From: CAYNNQ01 sp964398785
Lineage (GTDB): Bacteria > Desulfobacterota > Desulfovibrionia > Desulfovibrionales > Desulfonatronovibrionaceae
Direction of reading: 5' to 3'
NCBI GenBank assembly: GCA_964398785.1
Contig: CAYNNQ010000012.1
Location: forward strand, 1-61,375
DNA: 61,375 bases
Shown here in pieces: positions 1-8,087 of the stretch. The translations under genes and the position numbers were made by a program. Below the pieces are notes generated by a model that was not told the origin of the DNA, did not search any database, and was given only the letters and a program-made list of their open reading frames with translations. Each line of letters begins with the position of its first letter. The first letter of the stretch is position 1.

Positions 1-255
1 TTGGATATACGCATGCCCAAGGTGGACGGCGTGCGCGTTTTGGAAAAAATCAAGTCGGAACCGGAGCTGCGCAAGCTCCCGGTGGTGATGATCACTACCA
101 CGGATGACCCCCGGGAGGTGGAGAACTGTCATGAGCTGGGGTGCAACAATTATATTACCAAGCCGATCGATTACGATAATTTTGTAAGTACAGTGCGCAA
201 TCTGGGCTTGTTTCTATCTGTAGTCCAGGTACCTAATCTGCAAGAGGAGGAATAA
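1..255 (+). CDS. Response regulator receiver domain (5' end outside window)
   Basis: C-terminal 84 residues of a CheY-like receiver; the window opens inside the gene, so the N-terminal acidic pocket is missing. The phosphoacceptor Asp is visible residue 2 in D-I-R-M-P, the switch Thr is in M-I-T-T-T, and the conserved Lys is in I-T-K-P at visible residue 54. The tail after the last helix (L-G-L-F-L-S-V-V) resembles single-domain regulators of the Rcp1 type that pair with hybrid or phytochrome-like kinases; that likeness is from memory of the family. It ends two bases before the start of the hybrid kinase, whose ribosome site (GGAGGA) lies in its last codons, so the two are probably co-transcribed and functionally paired. 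The TTG at position 1 is not taken as the true start. Confidence 0.85.
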   Translation: MDIRMPKVDGVRVLEKIKSEPELRKLPVVMITTTDDPREVENCHELGCNNYITKPIDYDNFVSTVRNLGLFLSVVQVPNLQEEE

Positions 256-257
256 TA

Positions 258-2624
258 ATGGAGGGTTCTTCCCTAAATTCGTATTTGGATTCGCCGGATA
301 CGGAAGGTTCCGCCGCCCATGTACTGATTGTGGATGACGACGAGGGTTTGAATAATCTGGCCCGGAAATCCCTCAAAAGGAATGGATTTGAAGCAAGCGG
401 TGTCTTTAGTGGAGCTCAGGCTTTGGAGGTGTTTCCCTCCGCGCCTTTTTATACAGCCTTGCTAGTGGATCAGAAACTGCCGGACATGAAAGGCACCGAG
501 CTTATCCAGGCCTTGCATGACAAGGATTGGAAGCCGCCTTTTGTGGCCATGACCGGCCACGGGGATGAAAATGTGGCCGTGGAAATGATGAAGCTGGGTG
601 CCCGGGATTATCTGGTCAAGGGCTTTGACCTTACCGATATCCTTCCGGAGATATTCACCCGCGTTTTTCGGGAAATGCATACAGAGAGGCGCCTTGCCCG
701 GGCCGAAGAAGCCCTGCGCCAGAGCGAAGGGGACAAGACCATTATCCTGGAGAGCATGTCCGATCTTTTGGTTTTCTATGAGTCCCCGGAGCTTAGGATC
801 AAGTGGACGAACCGGGCGGCCGGGGATTCCGTGGGCCGGGAGCCGGAAGGACTTATCGGCTGTTTTTGTTACCAGATATGGGGCCAAAGGGAAGACCCGT
901 GTCCCGGTTGTCCTGTTTTGGAATGTTTTGAAAGCGGGTGTTCCGTATCCAAAAAGGAACAGAGGACTCCGGATGGACGAGTCTGGGAAATACTGGCCTA
1001 TCCGGCCCATAATCAAGAGGGGGGGCTGCAGGGGGTGGTCGAGGTCACCCGAGAGATAACCGAAGAGAAAAGAAAGGAATCCGCTCTGCAGGATGCGGAA
1101 ATTGAAAAACAGACCATTCTGGATCACCAGCTGGACAATATCCTTTTATTGAATCCCGATTTTAAAATCATGTGGGCCAACAAAGCGGCAAGTGATTTTG
1201 CAGAACTTTCCGTTGCGGAGATGCAGGGAAGATACTGTTTTGAATTTTATAATTCCCTAAAAGAGCCGTGTTCGGATTGCCCGGTTGTTGAGACTTTTAA
1301 TAACGGGGAGATTCGGGACAGGGAGATCCAAACCCCGGATGGACACACCTGGGAAATTAGCGTTTGCCCCATTCGGGATAATACCGGGCACATAACCCAC
1401 GCGCTTGTTGTGGGCAAGGATGTTACGGAACAAAAATTAAACGAGGAGCGATTGCTCGAAGCCAAGGAGGCTGCGGAAGCGGCCAGCAGGACCAAGACCG
1501 CCTTTCTGGCCAACATGAGCCATGAACTGCGTACCCCGATGAATGGCCTGATGGGCATGCTCCAGCTTTTGGAAGGAAGCTCCCTGGATGAGGAACAACA
1601 GGATTACGTGACCACGGCCCTTCAGTCCGGGAACCGCCTGGTCAACCTGTTGAGCGATATCCTGGATGTATCCCGTGTAGAGGCCGGGCAGATAAATCTC
1701 AAGCACAGGTCATTCGATTTTCCGGAGTTGATGCGTACAGTGGAACAACTTTTCCAGCCCGCCTGTGAGCAGAAAAAAATAGAATTGCATTTCCACACTG
1801 ATTCCGCAATTCCCAGAAATCTTATAGGGGATCCTTCCCGCTTGCAGCAGGTCCTTAATAACCTGGTGGGCAACGCGGTCAAATATACGCAGAGAGGCCA
1901 TGTGGAAGTCCAGGCGTGTCCACTTACTCCACAGCAAAACGGAATACTGAGGATCTTTTTTTCCGTGTCGGACACTGGAATGGGTATCGAGGATGATAAG
2001 TTGAGTTATCTTTTCCAGCCGTTTACCCAAGCGGATGAGGGATATACCCGGAAATTTGAGGGTGCGGGGCTGGGTCTGACCATCGTGCACAGGCTGGTGG
2101 ACATGATGGGCGGTAGTATTTCCGTGTCCAGCGAAGTGGATACTGGCACTGTCTTTTATTTTTCTCTTCCCTTTGAATCCACGGAAAGGGAAGAAACCGG
2201 GGAAAAAGTAACTCCCGAAGGCGAAGACATTCATGAAGTTTCCCCCAAAGTGCTCTTGGCCGAGGATGACCGTATAAATCAGATGAGTACAGTAAAGGTT
2301 CTGGAAAAAAACAACTGTAAAGTGCGTGCTGTGGAAACGGGTAAAGATGCTTTAAAGGAACTTGGCAAAAACGAATTCGATCTGGTCTTGATGGACATCC
2401 AGATGCCGGTAATGGACGGTGTGCAAGCCACTCAAGCCATCCGCCGGGGCGAGGCCGGGGAACAAAACAAGAATATTCCCATAATCGCGATTACCGCCTA
2501 TGCCATGGAGGGAGACAAAGAGACCTTTCTGGAATCCGGAATGAACGACTACCTGGCCAAGCCGGTGGGGATGAACAGTCTGATGGAGATGTTAAGGAAG
2601 GTTTTGCAGGGTGCCCGTAACTAG
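258..2624 (+). CDS. Hybrid sensor histidine kinase (REC-PAS-PAS-HisKA-HATPase-REC)
   Basis: Cytoplasmic hybrid kinase of 788 residues with no obvious membrane segment. Order: receiver about 20-140 (phosphoacceptor D71), PAS about 155-275, PAS about 285-395, HisKA with H422 in S-H-E-L-R-T-P, HATPase_c with N-N-L-V-G-N-A-V-K-Y-T, D-T-G-M-G-I and G-A-G-L-G-L boxes, and a C-terminal receiver (D713). Both PAS domains carry Cys pairs in equivalent places (P-C-P-G-C-P and P-C-S-D-C-P) preceded by another Cys, a pattern common in sulfate reducer sensors; metal, haem or redox sensing is an inference. ATG 258 follows GAGGAGG. The stop codon TAG (2622-2624) lies inside the CTAG end of a dispersed repeat. 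The partner may be the receiver protein encoded just upstream. Confidence 0.93.
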   Translation: MEGSSLNSYLDSPDTEGSAAHVLIVDDDEGLNNLARKSLKRNGFEASGVFSGAQALEVFPSAPFYTALLVDQKLPDMKGTELIQALHDKDWKPPFVAMTGHGDENVAVEMMKLGARDYLVKGFDLTDILPEIFTRVFREMHTERRLARAEEALRQSEGDKTIILESMSDLLVFYESPELRIKWTNRAAGDSVGREPEGLIGCFCYQIWGQREDPCPGCPVLECFESGCSVSKKEQRTPDGRVWEILAYPAHNQEGGLQGVVEVTREITEEKRKESALQDAEIEKQTILDHQLDNILLLNPDFKIMWANKAASDFAELSVAEMQGRYCFEFYNSLKEPCSDCPVVETFNNGEIRDREIQTPDGHTWEISVCPIRDNTGHITHALVVGKDVTEQKLNEERLLEAKEAAEAASRTKTAFLANMSHELRTPMNGLMGMLQLLEGSSLDEEQQDYVTTALQSGNRLVNLLSDILDVSRVEAGQINLKHRSFDFPELMRTVEQLFQPACEQKKIELHFHTDSAIPRNLIGDPSRLQQVLNNLVGNAVKYTQRGHVEVQACPLTPQQNGILRIFFSVSDTGMGIEDDKLSYLFQPFTQADEGYTRKFEGAGLGLTIVHRLVDMMGGSISVSSEVDTGTVFYFSLPFESTEREETGEKVTPEGEDIHEVSPKVLLAEDDRINQMSTVKVLEKNNCKVRAVETGKDALKELGKNEFDLVLMDIQMPVMDGVQATQAIRRGEAGEQNKNIPIIAITAYAMEGDKETFLESGMNDYLAKPVGMNSLMEMLRKVLQGARN

Positions 2625-2812
2625 TTCTTACCCGGAAATTCAAAAACTTCCGGGTTTAGAAATATCACGTTATCCAATTCGGAAATGATATTTTTTCCTG
2701 TTTAACAAGGAAATTAAGTAATTTTGAGCGAGCGTATCTCAATACGTGATCGAATAATTACGAAAATTAACAAAGTTAAAATGGAAAAGGGCCATTTCCG
2801 GACGGAAACTAA
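2621..2812 (+). repeat. Family 1 MITE-like repeat, full copy A
   Basis: About 190 bp, non-coding. The left end begins with CTAGTTCTTA then a CCGGAAATTC block, and the right end is ATTTCCGGACGGAAACTAA, so the ends form an imperfect inverted repeat. The inner part has an A/T-rich section with GAGCGAGCGTATCTCAATA and GGGCCATTTCC. Near-identical copies lie at 7484-7673, 11224-11420 and 18200-18386, with partial copies elsewhere in the window. Confidence 0.9.
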
Positions 2813-2862
2813 CTAATCCAGCAAGCTTTATAAACTGATCAGTTAAGAGTTTTATGTTTTAG

Positions 2863-3007
2863 GACGCAACTGCAAATAGTCGAAAGCCTGGAGTTAAATG
2901 CATGGATTAAATTCTGTAACATTTTGATTTTACTAAGAACTTAACACTCTCAACTTAACACTTAACAATTTATAACTGCCTGCGAAAACATTTTTTGCAG
3001 GTGCGTC
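2863..3007 (+). repeat. Family 2 repeat (hairpin-ended), copy 1, in the cheB leader
   Basis: Short dispersed repeat. The left end GACGCAACTGCAAA and the right end GCAGGTGCGTC are imperfect inverted repeats. The right end also folds on its own: CCTGC at 2979-2983 pairs with GCAGG at 2997-3001 across an A/T-rich arm. It lies 20 bp before the cheB start. Related copies are at 6882, 8088, 16232, 16560, 26889 and 57276. Confidence 0.8.
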
Positions 3008-3027
3008 ATAATTGTCCAGGAAGAGCT

Positions 3028-4095
3028 ATGAGTAAGAAAATCAAGGTCATGGCCGTGGATGATTCCGCTTTGGTTCGCCAGACCATGCAGGATATTCTTT
3101 CCGCAGACCCGGATATAGAATTTATTGGTGCCGCTGCTGATCCTTATGCGGCCGCGGAAAAGATGAAACACCGCGCTCCGGACGTACTTGTGCTGGATGT
3201 GGAAATGCCCCGCATGGACGGGATTACCTTCTTGGGCAAGATTATGTCCCAGCATCCCATTCCGGTGATTATCTGTTCCACGCTTACCCAGGAGGGGGCG
3301 GAAACCACCCTTAAAGCCATGGAATACGGGGCGGTGGAGATAATCCAAAAGCCCAAGGTGGGCACCAAAAAATTCCTGCACGAGTCCAAAGTACTTTTAA
3401 TAGATGCAGTCAAAGCCGCGGCCAAGGTGAAAGTGGAAAAGATCCGTGGTCTGCAGCCCATGCGCACGGAAAAAAAGCTTTCCGCAGATGCGGTGATTCC
3501 CTCGGCAAAGAGCAGGGCCATGGCAGAAACCACGGAGAAAGTGGTCCTTATCGGAGCCTCCACCGGGGGCACGGAAGCTTTGCAGAAATATCTGTTGCGC
3601 ATGCCCGTGGATGCTCCGGCCACGGTTATTGTCCAGCACATGCCGGAGATGTTTACCGCGGCTTTTGCCCAGCGGCTGGATGCGGTTTGCGAGATGGAGA
3701 TCAGGGAAGCCCGGGACAGAGATGTGCTTTTGCGCGGAAGGGTACTTATAGCCCCGGGCAACAGGCATCTGATGCTTAAAAGAAGCGGGGCCAAATACTA
3801 TGTCCAGATAAAAGATGGGCCTTTGGTTTCCCGGCATCGGCCTTCAGTGGATGTGCTTTTTCGTTCCGGGGCCCGGTATGCCGGCAAAAATATAGTGGCG
3901 GTTATTATGACCGGCATGGGCGATGATGGGGCGCAGGGAATGCAGGAACTCCACAATGCCGGGGCTTACTGTATAGCCCAGGATGAAAAGAGCAGTGTGG
4001 TTTTCGGGATGCCCCAGGAGGCTATCAAGCTGGATGCTGTAGATGAAGTGGTCTCTCTGGACAATATGCCGGAAAGTGTCTTGAAAAACGCGTAG
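3028..4095 (+). CDS. cheB: Chemotaxis protein-glutamate methylesterase CheB
   Basis: Removes methyl groups from, and deamidates, chemoreceptor glutamyl sites as the feedback arm of chemotaxis. 355 residues: receiver about 4-125 with D10-D11, phosphoacceptor D57 (V-L-D-V-E-M-P) and a Lys in I-Q-K-P; linker; methylesterase domain from about 177 with the catalytic Ser in G-A-S-T-G-G, the His in Q-H-M-P and the Asp in M-G-D-D-G. Length is normal for CheB. I take ATG 3028, preceded by AGGAAG; an in-frame upstream start at 2995 would lie inside a dispersed repeat. First gene of the chemotaxis block that continues with cheY, cheA, cheR and cheD. Confidence 0.96.
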   Translation: MSKKIKVMAVDDSALVRQTMQDILSADPDIEFIGAAADPYAAAEKMKHRAPDVLVLDVEMPRMDGITFLGKIMSQHPIPVIICSTLTQEGAETTLKAMEYGAVEIIQKPKVGTKKFLHESKVLLIDAVKAAAKVKVEKIRGLQPMRTEKKLSADAVIPSAKSRAMAETTEKVVLIGASTGGTEALQKYLLRMPVDAPATVIVQHMPEMFTAAFAQRLDAVCEMEIREARDRDVLLRGRVLIAPGNRHLMLKRSGAKYYVQIKDGPLVSRHRPSVDVLFRSGARYAGKNIVAVIMTGMGDDGAQGMQELHNAGAYCIAQDEKSSVVFGMPQEAIKLDAVDEVVSLDNMPESVLKNA

Positions 4096-4353
4096 AAGTC
4101 GTTAATTGTGGATGTCAATAAGTTAATTTGACCCAAATCGAGCGATTCTCAATAGTCATTGGGCCCGAAGCGAAGCAAACTCGGGGAATTAAAACAAGAA
4201 TGCCACGTACCTTTTAGGCGCTAGCAATGATGGACATTTCAATGGCTTGCGTTGAAAGTATTTCAATTTAGGTCCATGTTTAATACCCGGTTTAAGCGAC
4301 TCTCGGGGTACGAGCGTTCGCCTGCATACCGTTGTTTGCATTCCGGTTTTTTT
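4096..4353. other. Gene-free interval after cheB
   Basis: No credible coding region. It contains fragments such as GAGCGATTCTCAATA that loosely recall the middle of the family 1 repeat and may be decayed repeat material. No terminator with a clear T-tract was found. Small open frames here run through repeat sequence and lack ribosome sites. Confidence 0.4.
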
Positions 4354-4424
4354 ACCACGAAGGACACGAAGGGGAAGAACAAAGGGCTTCCTGCATTCTT
4401 CTTGTCCTTCGTGCTTTTCGTGGT
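4354..4424. repeat. CACGAAGGACACGAAG-type inverted repeat
   Basis: Left arm 4354-4380 (ACCACGAAGGACACGAAG then GGGAAGAA) and right arm 4397-4424 (TTCTTGTCCTTCGTGC then TTTTCGTGGT) are inverted and nearly complementary, giving a long hairpin. From memory, ACCACGAAGGACACGAAG-type units are very widespread intergenic repeats in many environmental bacteria. A short open frame across it is not considered a gene. Confidence 0.75.
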
Positions 4425-4449
4425 GAAATCCGTCCGGGGTCCCCCGTGC

Positions 4450-4559
4450 GAACAAGGAAATTGAGTAATTATGAGCGAGCCTATCTTAATACATGAGCGA
4501 ATAATTACGAAAATTGACGCCGTTAAAATGGAAAATGGCCATTTCCGGATGGAAACTAG
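4450..4559 (+). repeat. Family 1 repeat, right-half copy B
   Basis: Matches the right half of the full copies, from AACAAGGAAATTGAG to GGATGGAAACTAG; the left half is missing. The terminal CTAG (4556-4559) contains the stop codon, read on the minus strand, of the adjacent receiver gene. Confidence 0.85.
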
Positions 4560-4951
4560 ATCAATTCCAGATCCTTTAAAGTGTGCATTAGTTTCTGGTT
4601 GTCGTAGGGTTTGGTCAGGTAGGCGTTCGCTCCGCCTTCATAATAAGCCTGGACCACATTTTTGGGATCATCCAGTGCGGTAGTCATAATTATCTTGATA
4701 CCGTCCTTTTCCTTGATCCCCCTTTCTTTTTCCATGCTTCGGATCTTTTGCAAAGCCTCCTGCCCGTCCACATTGGGCATCATTATATCCAGGAGAATGA
4801 AATCATACGGTTCGTTTTCTTCCCAGGTCATGTTGCAGGCGTCGATGGCCTCCTGACCGTCTACGGCTACATGGCATTCCGCATACGGAGACAGGGCCTT
4901 TTGCAAAACTTTGCGACTGACGAAATCGTCCTCGACAATTAAGCATTTCAT
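4556..4951 (-). CDS. Single-domain response regulator (CheY-like)
   Basis: 131-residue stand-alone receiver. Acidic pocket E7-D8-D9, phosphoacceptor D55 in L-L-D-I-M-M-P, switch Thr in I-M-T-T-A, and Lys in L-T-K-P. No output domain. The start is ATG 4951, with GGAGAA upstream; an earlier in-frame start at 4990 adds residues not expected for the fold. It is the only minus-strand gene in the chemotaxis block and is divergent from the receptor-like gene at 5026, with which it shares a 74 bp promoter interval. It could be a second CheY or a phosphate sink for CheA; this is inference. Its TAG stop lies in the CTAG end of a dispersed repeat. Confidence 0.9.
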   Translation of the reverse strand: MKCLIVEDDFVSRKVLQKALSPYAECHVAVDGQEAIDACNMTWEENEPYDFILLDIMMPNVDGQEALQKIRSMEKERGIKEKDGIKIIMTTALDDPKNVVQAYYEGGANAYLTKPYDNQKLMHTLKDLELI

Positions 4952-5025
4952 AAGTATACTTTCTCCTACATGTTTGGATGTAATAATCAAAATTTGTCAT
5001 AAAATGTAAGTTAGTAGTAAACCCA

Positions 5026-6825
5026 ATGGATGATACAGTCAAGACAATACAAGACTATTTGCACCGTTACTTGCCCGAATTGGACAAGTTGGGAGAGGAG
5101 GCCGCCGGAATCGTTGGGGACAAGGAAGGGGACTTCCTTTCTCTGGGCAAGGCCATGCAGGATGTAAAGCGGAAATGCGAGGCATGTCAGGAGACAGTGA
5201 TCAATCTTACCGATACCTTGAGCGGAGACCGGATGGGAGATGCCTCATCCCGGATGAAGCAGGAATTCGGAACCATGCGGGATATATTCTCCCGCGGGAA
5301 GTTTACTGAGGTAATTGACGAATTGGGATCGCAAAAGGAGAGGATCTCCGCTCTGGTGGCCTCGGAAAAGGAGTTCAAGAAGATAGTCAAACGTTTGGGG
5401 ATGTTGGCCATATCCACGAGGATAGAAAGCGCCAGGCTGGGAGAAGAAGGCCGTGATTTTGGTGCATTGGTTGTTGATGTGGAAGGTTTGTCCGGGAAAA
5501 TTGTTCAGGATGCGAACAAGATCAAGGATTCCGGAGGTAAATTGAATGAAAAGCTGGATACTGTCCTGCAGGAGACCAGAGATATTGATGCCAGCCGGGA
5601 GAGTCTGGTCCAGAATCTATTTTCCGGTGTACAAAAGAATCTGGAACAGATGGAGAATACCCGTCTGGAGAGCCTGACTATGGCGGAAGAGATGCGGGAC
5701 ACGACCAAATCCGTGGCCGAAGATGTGAGCGCGATTGTATCTTCCATGCAGTTCCAGGACATTACCCGGCAGCAGTTGGAACACGTGCAGTATGTACTCC
5801 GGAACTCCGGTGAGGAGGTATCATCGTCTCTGGCAAGCGACCCGGATGAGGATACTTACAAGGAACTGTTGGCGTATGTGGGAGATGTATGCCAATTACA
5901 GGCCAGTCAAATGCGTAATTCGCATAATGAATTGGACAAGGCCTTTTCCGTATTAAGGGACAAGTTTACTTCTATTGAGCAACAGATACAAAATATTGCC
6001 GAAAGGATACCCAGCGGACAGGAGGAAAGTGAAAAAGGTAGCCAAGACCGGAGCATGGTTAGCAGGATAGTGGCCGGTCTGCAACAGATCGCGAAGGATA
6101 TACGCCTCACCGGTGATCAGAATAAACGGATTACTTCCCTTATGGGGGAGATGCACGAAAATATGTCCGAAATCGAGGGGTTTGTAGAGGAAATCGAGGA
6201 GGTGGGATCCGAAGTGGAACTCCTGGCTCTGAATGCCAGCGTCAAGGCCGCTCATACAGGTGAAAACGGACGGGCTCTGGGAGTAATAGCGGTTTCCATC
6301 CAGCAACTTTCCTACGAGGCCCGTGATCAAGGTTCCTCTATCGTGGATATACTGCAAAAGAGCCTACAAGCCTCCACACAGATGACGGAAAATACAAAAA
6401 AGGCATTTGATCTACAGGAAATATCTGAAGTGGATGAGAGATTGCACAGTCTTATGTCTGATATGCAAAAGATGGATAAACAGGCAGGAGGACTGCAAGC
6501 GGATATATACAATTATACCCGGGAAATGCTGGAATTGATTCAGACTGTACTCCAGGTCCTGGATAGAAGCAGGGAAATATTGTCCGATCTGGAAAAAATA
6601 TATGGGAAATTGGAGGAAATATCCTCATCTACCAAGAAGATTGTATCCTCCGGGATTGAAAAGGATAATCCACGTTTACAAAGACTCCTTTCTCAGTATA
6701 CGATGGAAAGTGAGAGAATGGTCCATAATATGCTTTCCGGTCTGGAAAGAATCGGGGAGGAGCCAGCCGAGGAGCATGAGGGGGGTGAAGGCGAGGAGGA
6801 TTGGGACAATGTGGAACTTTTTTGA
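5026..6825 (+). CDS. Soluble methyl-accepting-like coiled-coil protein with CheZ-type DxxxQ motif
   Basis: 599 residues, almost entirely helical, with no signal peptide or membrane segment. Two stretches resemble the receptor signalling hairpin tip: near 125-155 (L-A-I-S-T-R-I-E-S-A-R-L-G-E-E-G-R-D-F) and near 400-430 (L-L-A-L-N-A-S-V-K-A-A-H-T-G-E-N-G-R). Both are degenerate against the canonical L-A-L-N-A-A-I-E-A-A-R-A-G-E. Between them, F-Q-D-I-T-R-Q at about 244-249 matches the CheZ phosphatase signature DxxxQ (D245, Q249). It could be a cytoplasmic receptor, a CheY phosphatase or both. It lies inside the che block and ends at a hairpin terminator. The ribosome site before ATG 5026 is weak. 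Confidence 0.8.
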   Translation: MDDTVKTIQDYLHRYLPELDKLGEEAAGIVGDKEGDFLSLGKAMQDVKRKCEACQETVINLTDTLSGDRMGDASSRMKQEFGTMRDIFSRGKFTEVIDELGSQKERISALVASEKEFKKIVKRLGMLAISTRIESARLGEEGRDFGALVVDVEGLSGKIVQDANKIKDSGGKLNEKLDTVLQETRDIDASRESLVQNLFSGVQKNLEQMENTRLESLTMAEEMRDTTKSVAEDVSAIVSSMQFQDITRQQLEHVQYVLRNSGEEVSSSLASDPDEDTYKELLAYVGDVCQLQASQMRNSHNELDKAFSVLRDKFTSIEQQIQNIAERIPSGQEESEKGSQDRSMVSRIVAGLQQIAKDIRLTGDQNKRITSLMGEMHENMSEIEGFVEEIEEVGSEVELLALNASVKAAHTGENGRALGVIAVSIQQLSYEARDQGSSIVDILQKSLQASTQMTENTKKAFDLQEISEVDERLHSLMSDMQKMDKQAGGLQADIYNYTREMLELIQTVLQVLDRSREILSDLEKIYGKLEEISSSTKKIVSSGIEKDNPRLQRLLSQYTMESERMVHNMLSGLERIGEEPAEEHEGGEGEEDWDNVELF

Positions 6826-6852
6826 AGCCAAAGTTTCGGTCCAGAGTTTTCT

Positions 6853-6877
6853 AATCACCGCCAAAAGGTGATTTTTT
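6853..6877 (+). terminator. Rho-independent terminator after the receptor-like gene
   Basis: Stem AATCACC (6853-6859) pairs with GGTGATT (6867-6873), with a 7-base loop, followed by a T-run. It lies 27 bp past the stop codon. Confidence 0.7.
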
Positions 6878-6881
6878 ATCA

Positions 6882-6995
6882 GTCTGCAAGAAATATATTT
6901 TTGCAGGCAGGTTTAAGTGGTTAAGTAAAATCAGAGGGTTGCAGGACTTGATCTGTACATTTAATTCCAGCCTTTGACTTTTTGCAGTTGCGTCT
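6882..6995 (-). repeat. Family 2 repeat, copy 2
   Basis: Inverse orientation: the hairpin-like end (TCTGCAAG...TTTTTGCAGGCAG) is on the left and the TTTTTGCAGTTGCGTC end on the right. The inner part shares AAAATCAGAG, TTGCA and AATTCCAGCCTT blocks with the copies at 16232 and 16560. Confidence 0.75.
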
Positions 6996-7106
6996 GCCTA
7001 AAAATTAAATTTAGTATTGATAAATCATTGCCTTTATTATTCTGTATATACGGGCTCCATAGTTTTTTAATCCCGAAAATGGCGGTAAGATCACACGGAG
7101 GTGTGC

Positions 7107-7403
7107 ATGCTGGAATACAAGACTGAAGATACTAAAGAAAGGGTTAACGTGTCTTTGTCCGGAAATGCGACTGTGGAAAACGGGGATGAGCTGAAAACCA
7201 TGTTTGTGGAGGTTTTGCAGAAGGGAAAGGATATCCTGGTGGATACACGCAATCTGGACAGGTTCGATCTTTGCCTGGTGCAGTCCTGTTTGGCCGCGAA
7301 AAAAAGCGCTGAAGCGCAGGGATTTGAAGTTGCATGGGAAGGAGAGGATCTGACGGAATACATGGCCAGGATCGGCTATTCCGGTCCAGGCAAAAGTGAG
7401 TAG
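7107..7403 (+). CDS. STAS-domain protein
   Basis: 98-residue small protein with the alternating beta-alpha pattern of STAS domains (anti-sigma-factor-antagonist/MlaB type): V-N-V-S-L-S-G-N-A-T-V, then D-I-L-V-D-T-R-N-L and a helix-rich C-terminus. The usual phosphorylatable Ser after the D-x-S-G loop is not evident; the loop reads D-R-F-D-L-C. It probably works as a protein-interaction module rather than by the SpoIIAA switch. Start ATG 7107 with GGAGG six bases upstream. It lies between the receptor-like gene and cheY; small STAS proteins do occur in chemotaxis-like clusters, but its partner is unknown. Confidence 0.65.
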   Translation: MLEYKTEDTKERVNVSLSGNATVENGDELKTMFVEVLQKGKDILVDTRNLDRFDLCLVQSCLAAKKSAEAQGFEVAWEGEDLTEYMARIGYSGPGKSE

Positions 7404-7483
7404 GAAGGGCGGGAGCAAATTGGTCTCCTGGACACAGCAAGATCAAAGATCCAAAAACAAGATCGTGTACCCATAAAGTCTAG

Positions 7484-7673
7484 GTAGTTCTTATCCGGAA
7501 ATTCAAAAATTTCCGGGTTTAGAAATATCACGTTTTTAATTCGGAAATGATATTTTTCCTGTTTAACAAGGAAACTGAGTAATTAGGAGCGAGCGTATCT
7601 TAATACGTGATCGAATAATTACGAAAATTAACAAAGTTAAAATGGAAAAGGGCCATTTCCGGATGGAGACTAG
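7484..7673 (+). repeat. Family 1 repeat, full copy C
   Basis: Full-length copy: left end TAGTTCTTATCCGGAAATTC, right end CCATTTCCGGATGGAGACTAG. It fills most of the interval between the STAS gene and cheY; the remaining 7404-7483 shows nothing recognisable. Confidence 0.9.
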
Positions 7674-7712
7674 GTTTAGTATTGAGTATTGCCATTTCCA
7701 GAAGGAGTATAT

Positions 7713-8078
7713 ATGTCCAAAAAAATTATGACTGTGGATGACTCGGCCAGTGTACGTCAGATGGTGGCTTTTACTTTAAAGGAAGAGGGATTTGAAGTGG
7801 TCGAGGCGGAGGACGGCAAGGACGGTATGTCCAAACTGGAAAACAGTCCGGTGGATATGATTGTGACTGACCTGAACATGCCCAATATGGACGGCATTGA
7901 ATTCATAAAAAATGTCCGCGCTAAATCAGAAATGAAATTCATTCCCATTGTGATGCTGACTACCGAATCCCAGGCGGAAAAAAAGGATGAAGGCAAGAAG
8001 GCCGGGGCAACGGGATGGATTGTCAAGCCTTTCAAGCCGGAACAGCTGATGTCGGTAGTCAAAAAGGTTTTGAAGTAG
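7713..8078 (+). CDS. cheY: Chemotaxis response regulator CheY
   Basis: 121-residue single receiver: D9-D10 acidic pocket, phosphoacceptor D53 (V-T-D-L-N-M-P), Thr in M-L-T-T-E and Lys in V-K-P-F. The sequence M-P-N-M-D-G-I-E-F and the length fit CheY proteins encoded beside cheA. Start ATG 7713 with AAGGAG six bases upstream; upstream in-frame codons run into repeat DNA. It lies directly before cheA, separated only by a family 2 repeat, and is the likely main phosphoacceptor of that kinase. Confidence 0.93.
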   Translation: MSKKIMTVDDSASVRQMVAFTLKEEGFEVVEAEDGKDGMSKLENSPVDMIVTDLNMPNMDGIEFIKNVRAKSEMKFIPIVMLTTESQAEKKDEGKKAGATGWIVKPFKPEQLMSVVKKVLK

Positions 8079-8087
8079 TTTCTGTCC

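Noticed and set aside
4252..4464. 70-codon open frame after cheB
   Set aside because: It runs through the CACGAAGGACACGAAG hairpin and has no ribosome site; judged repeat DNA.
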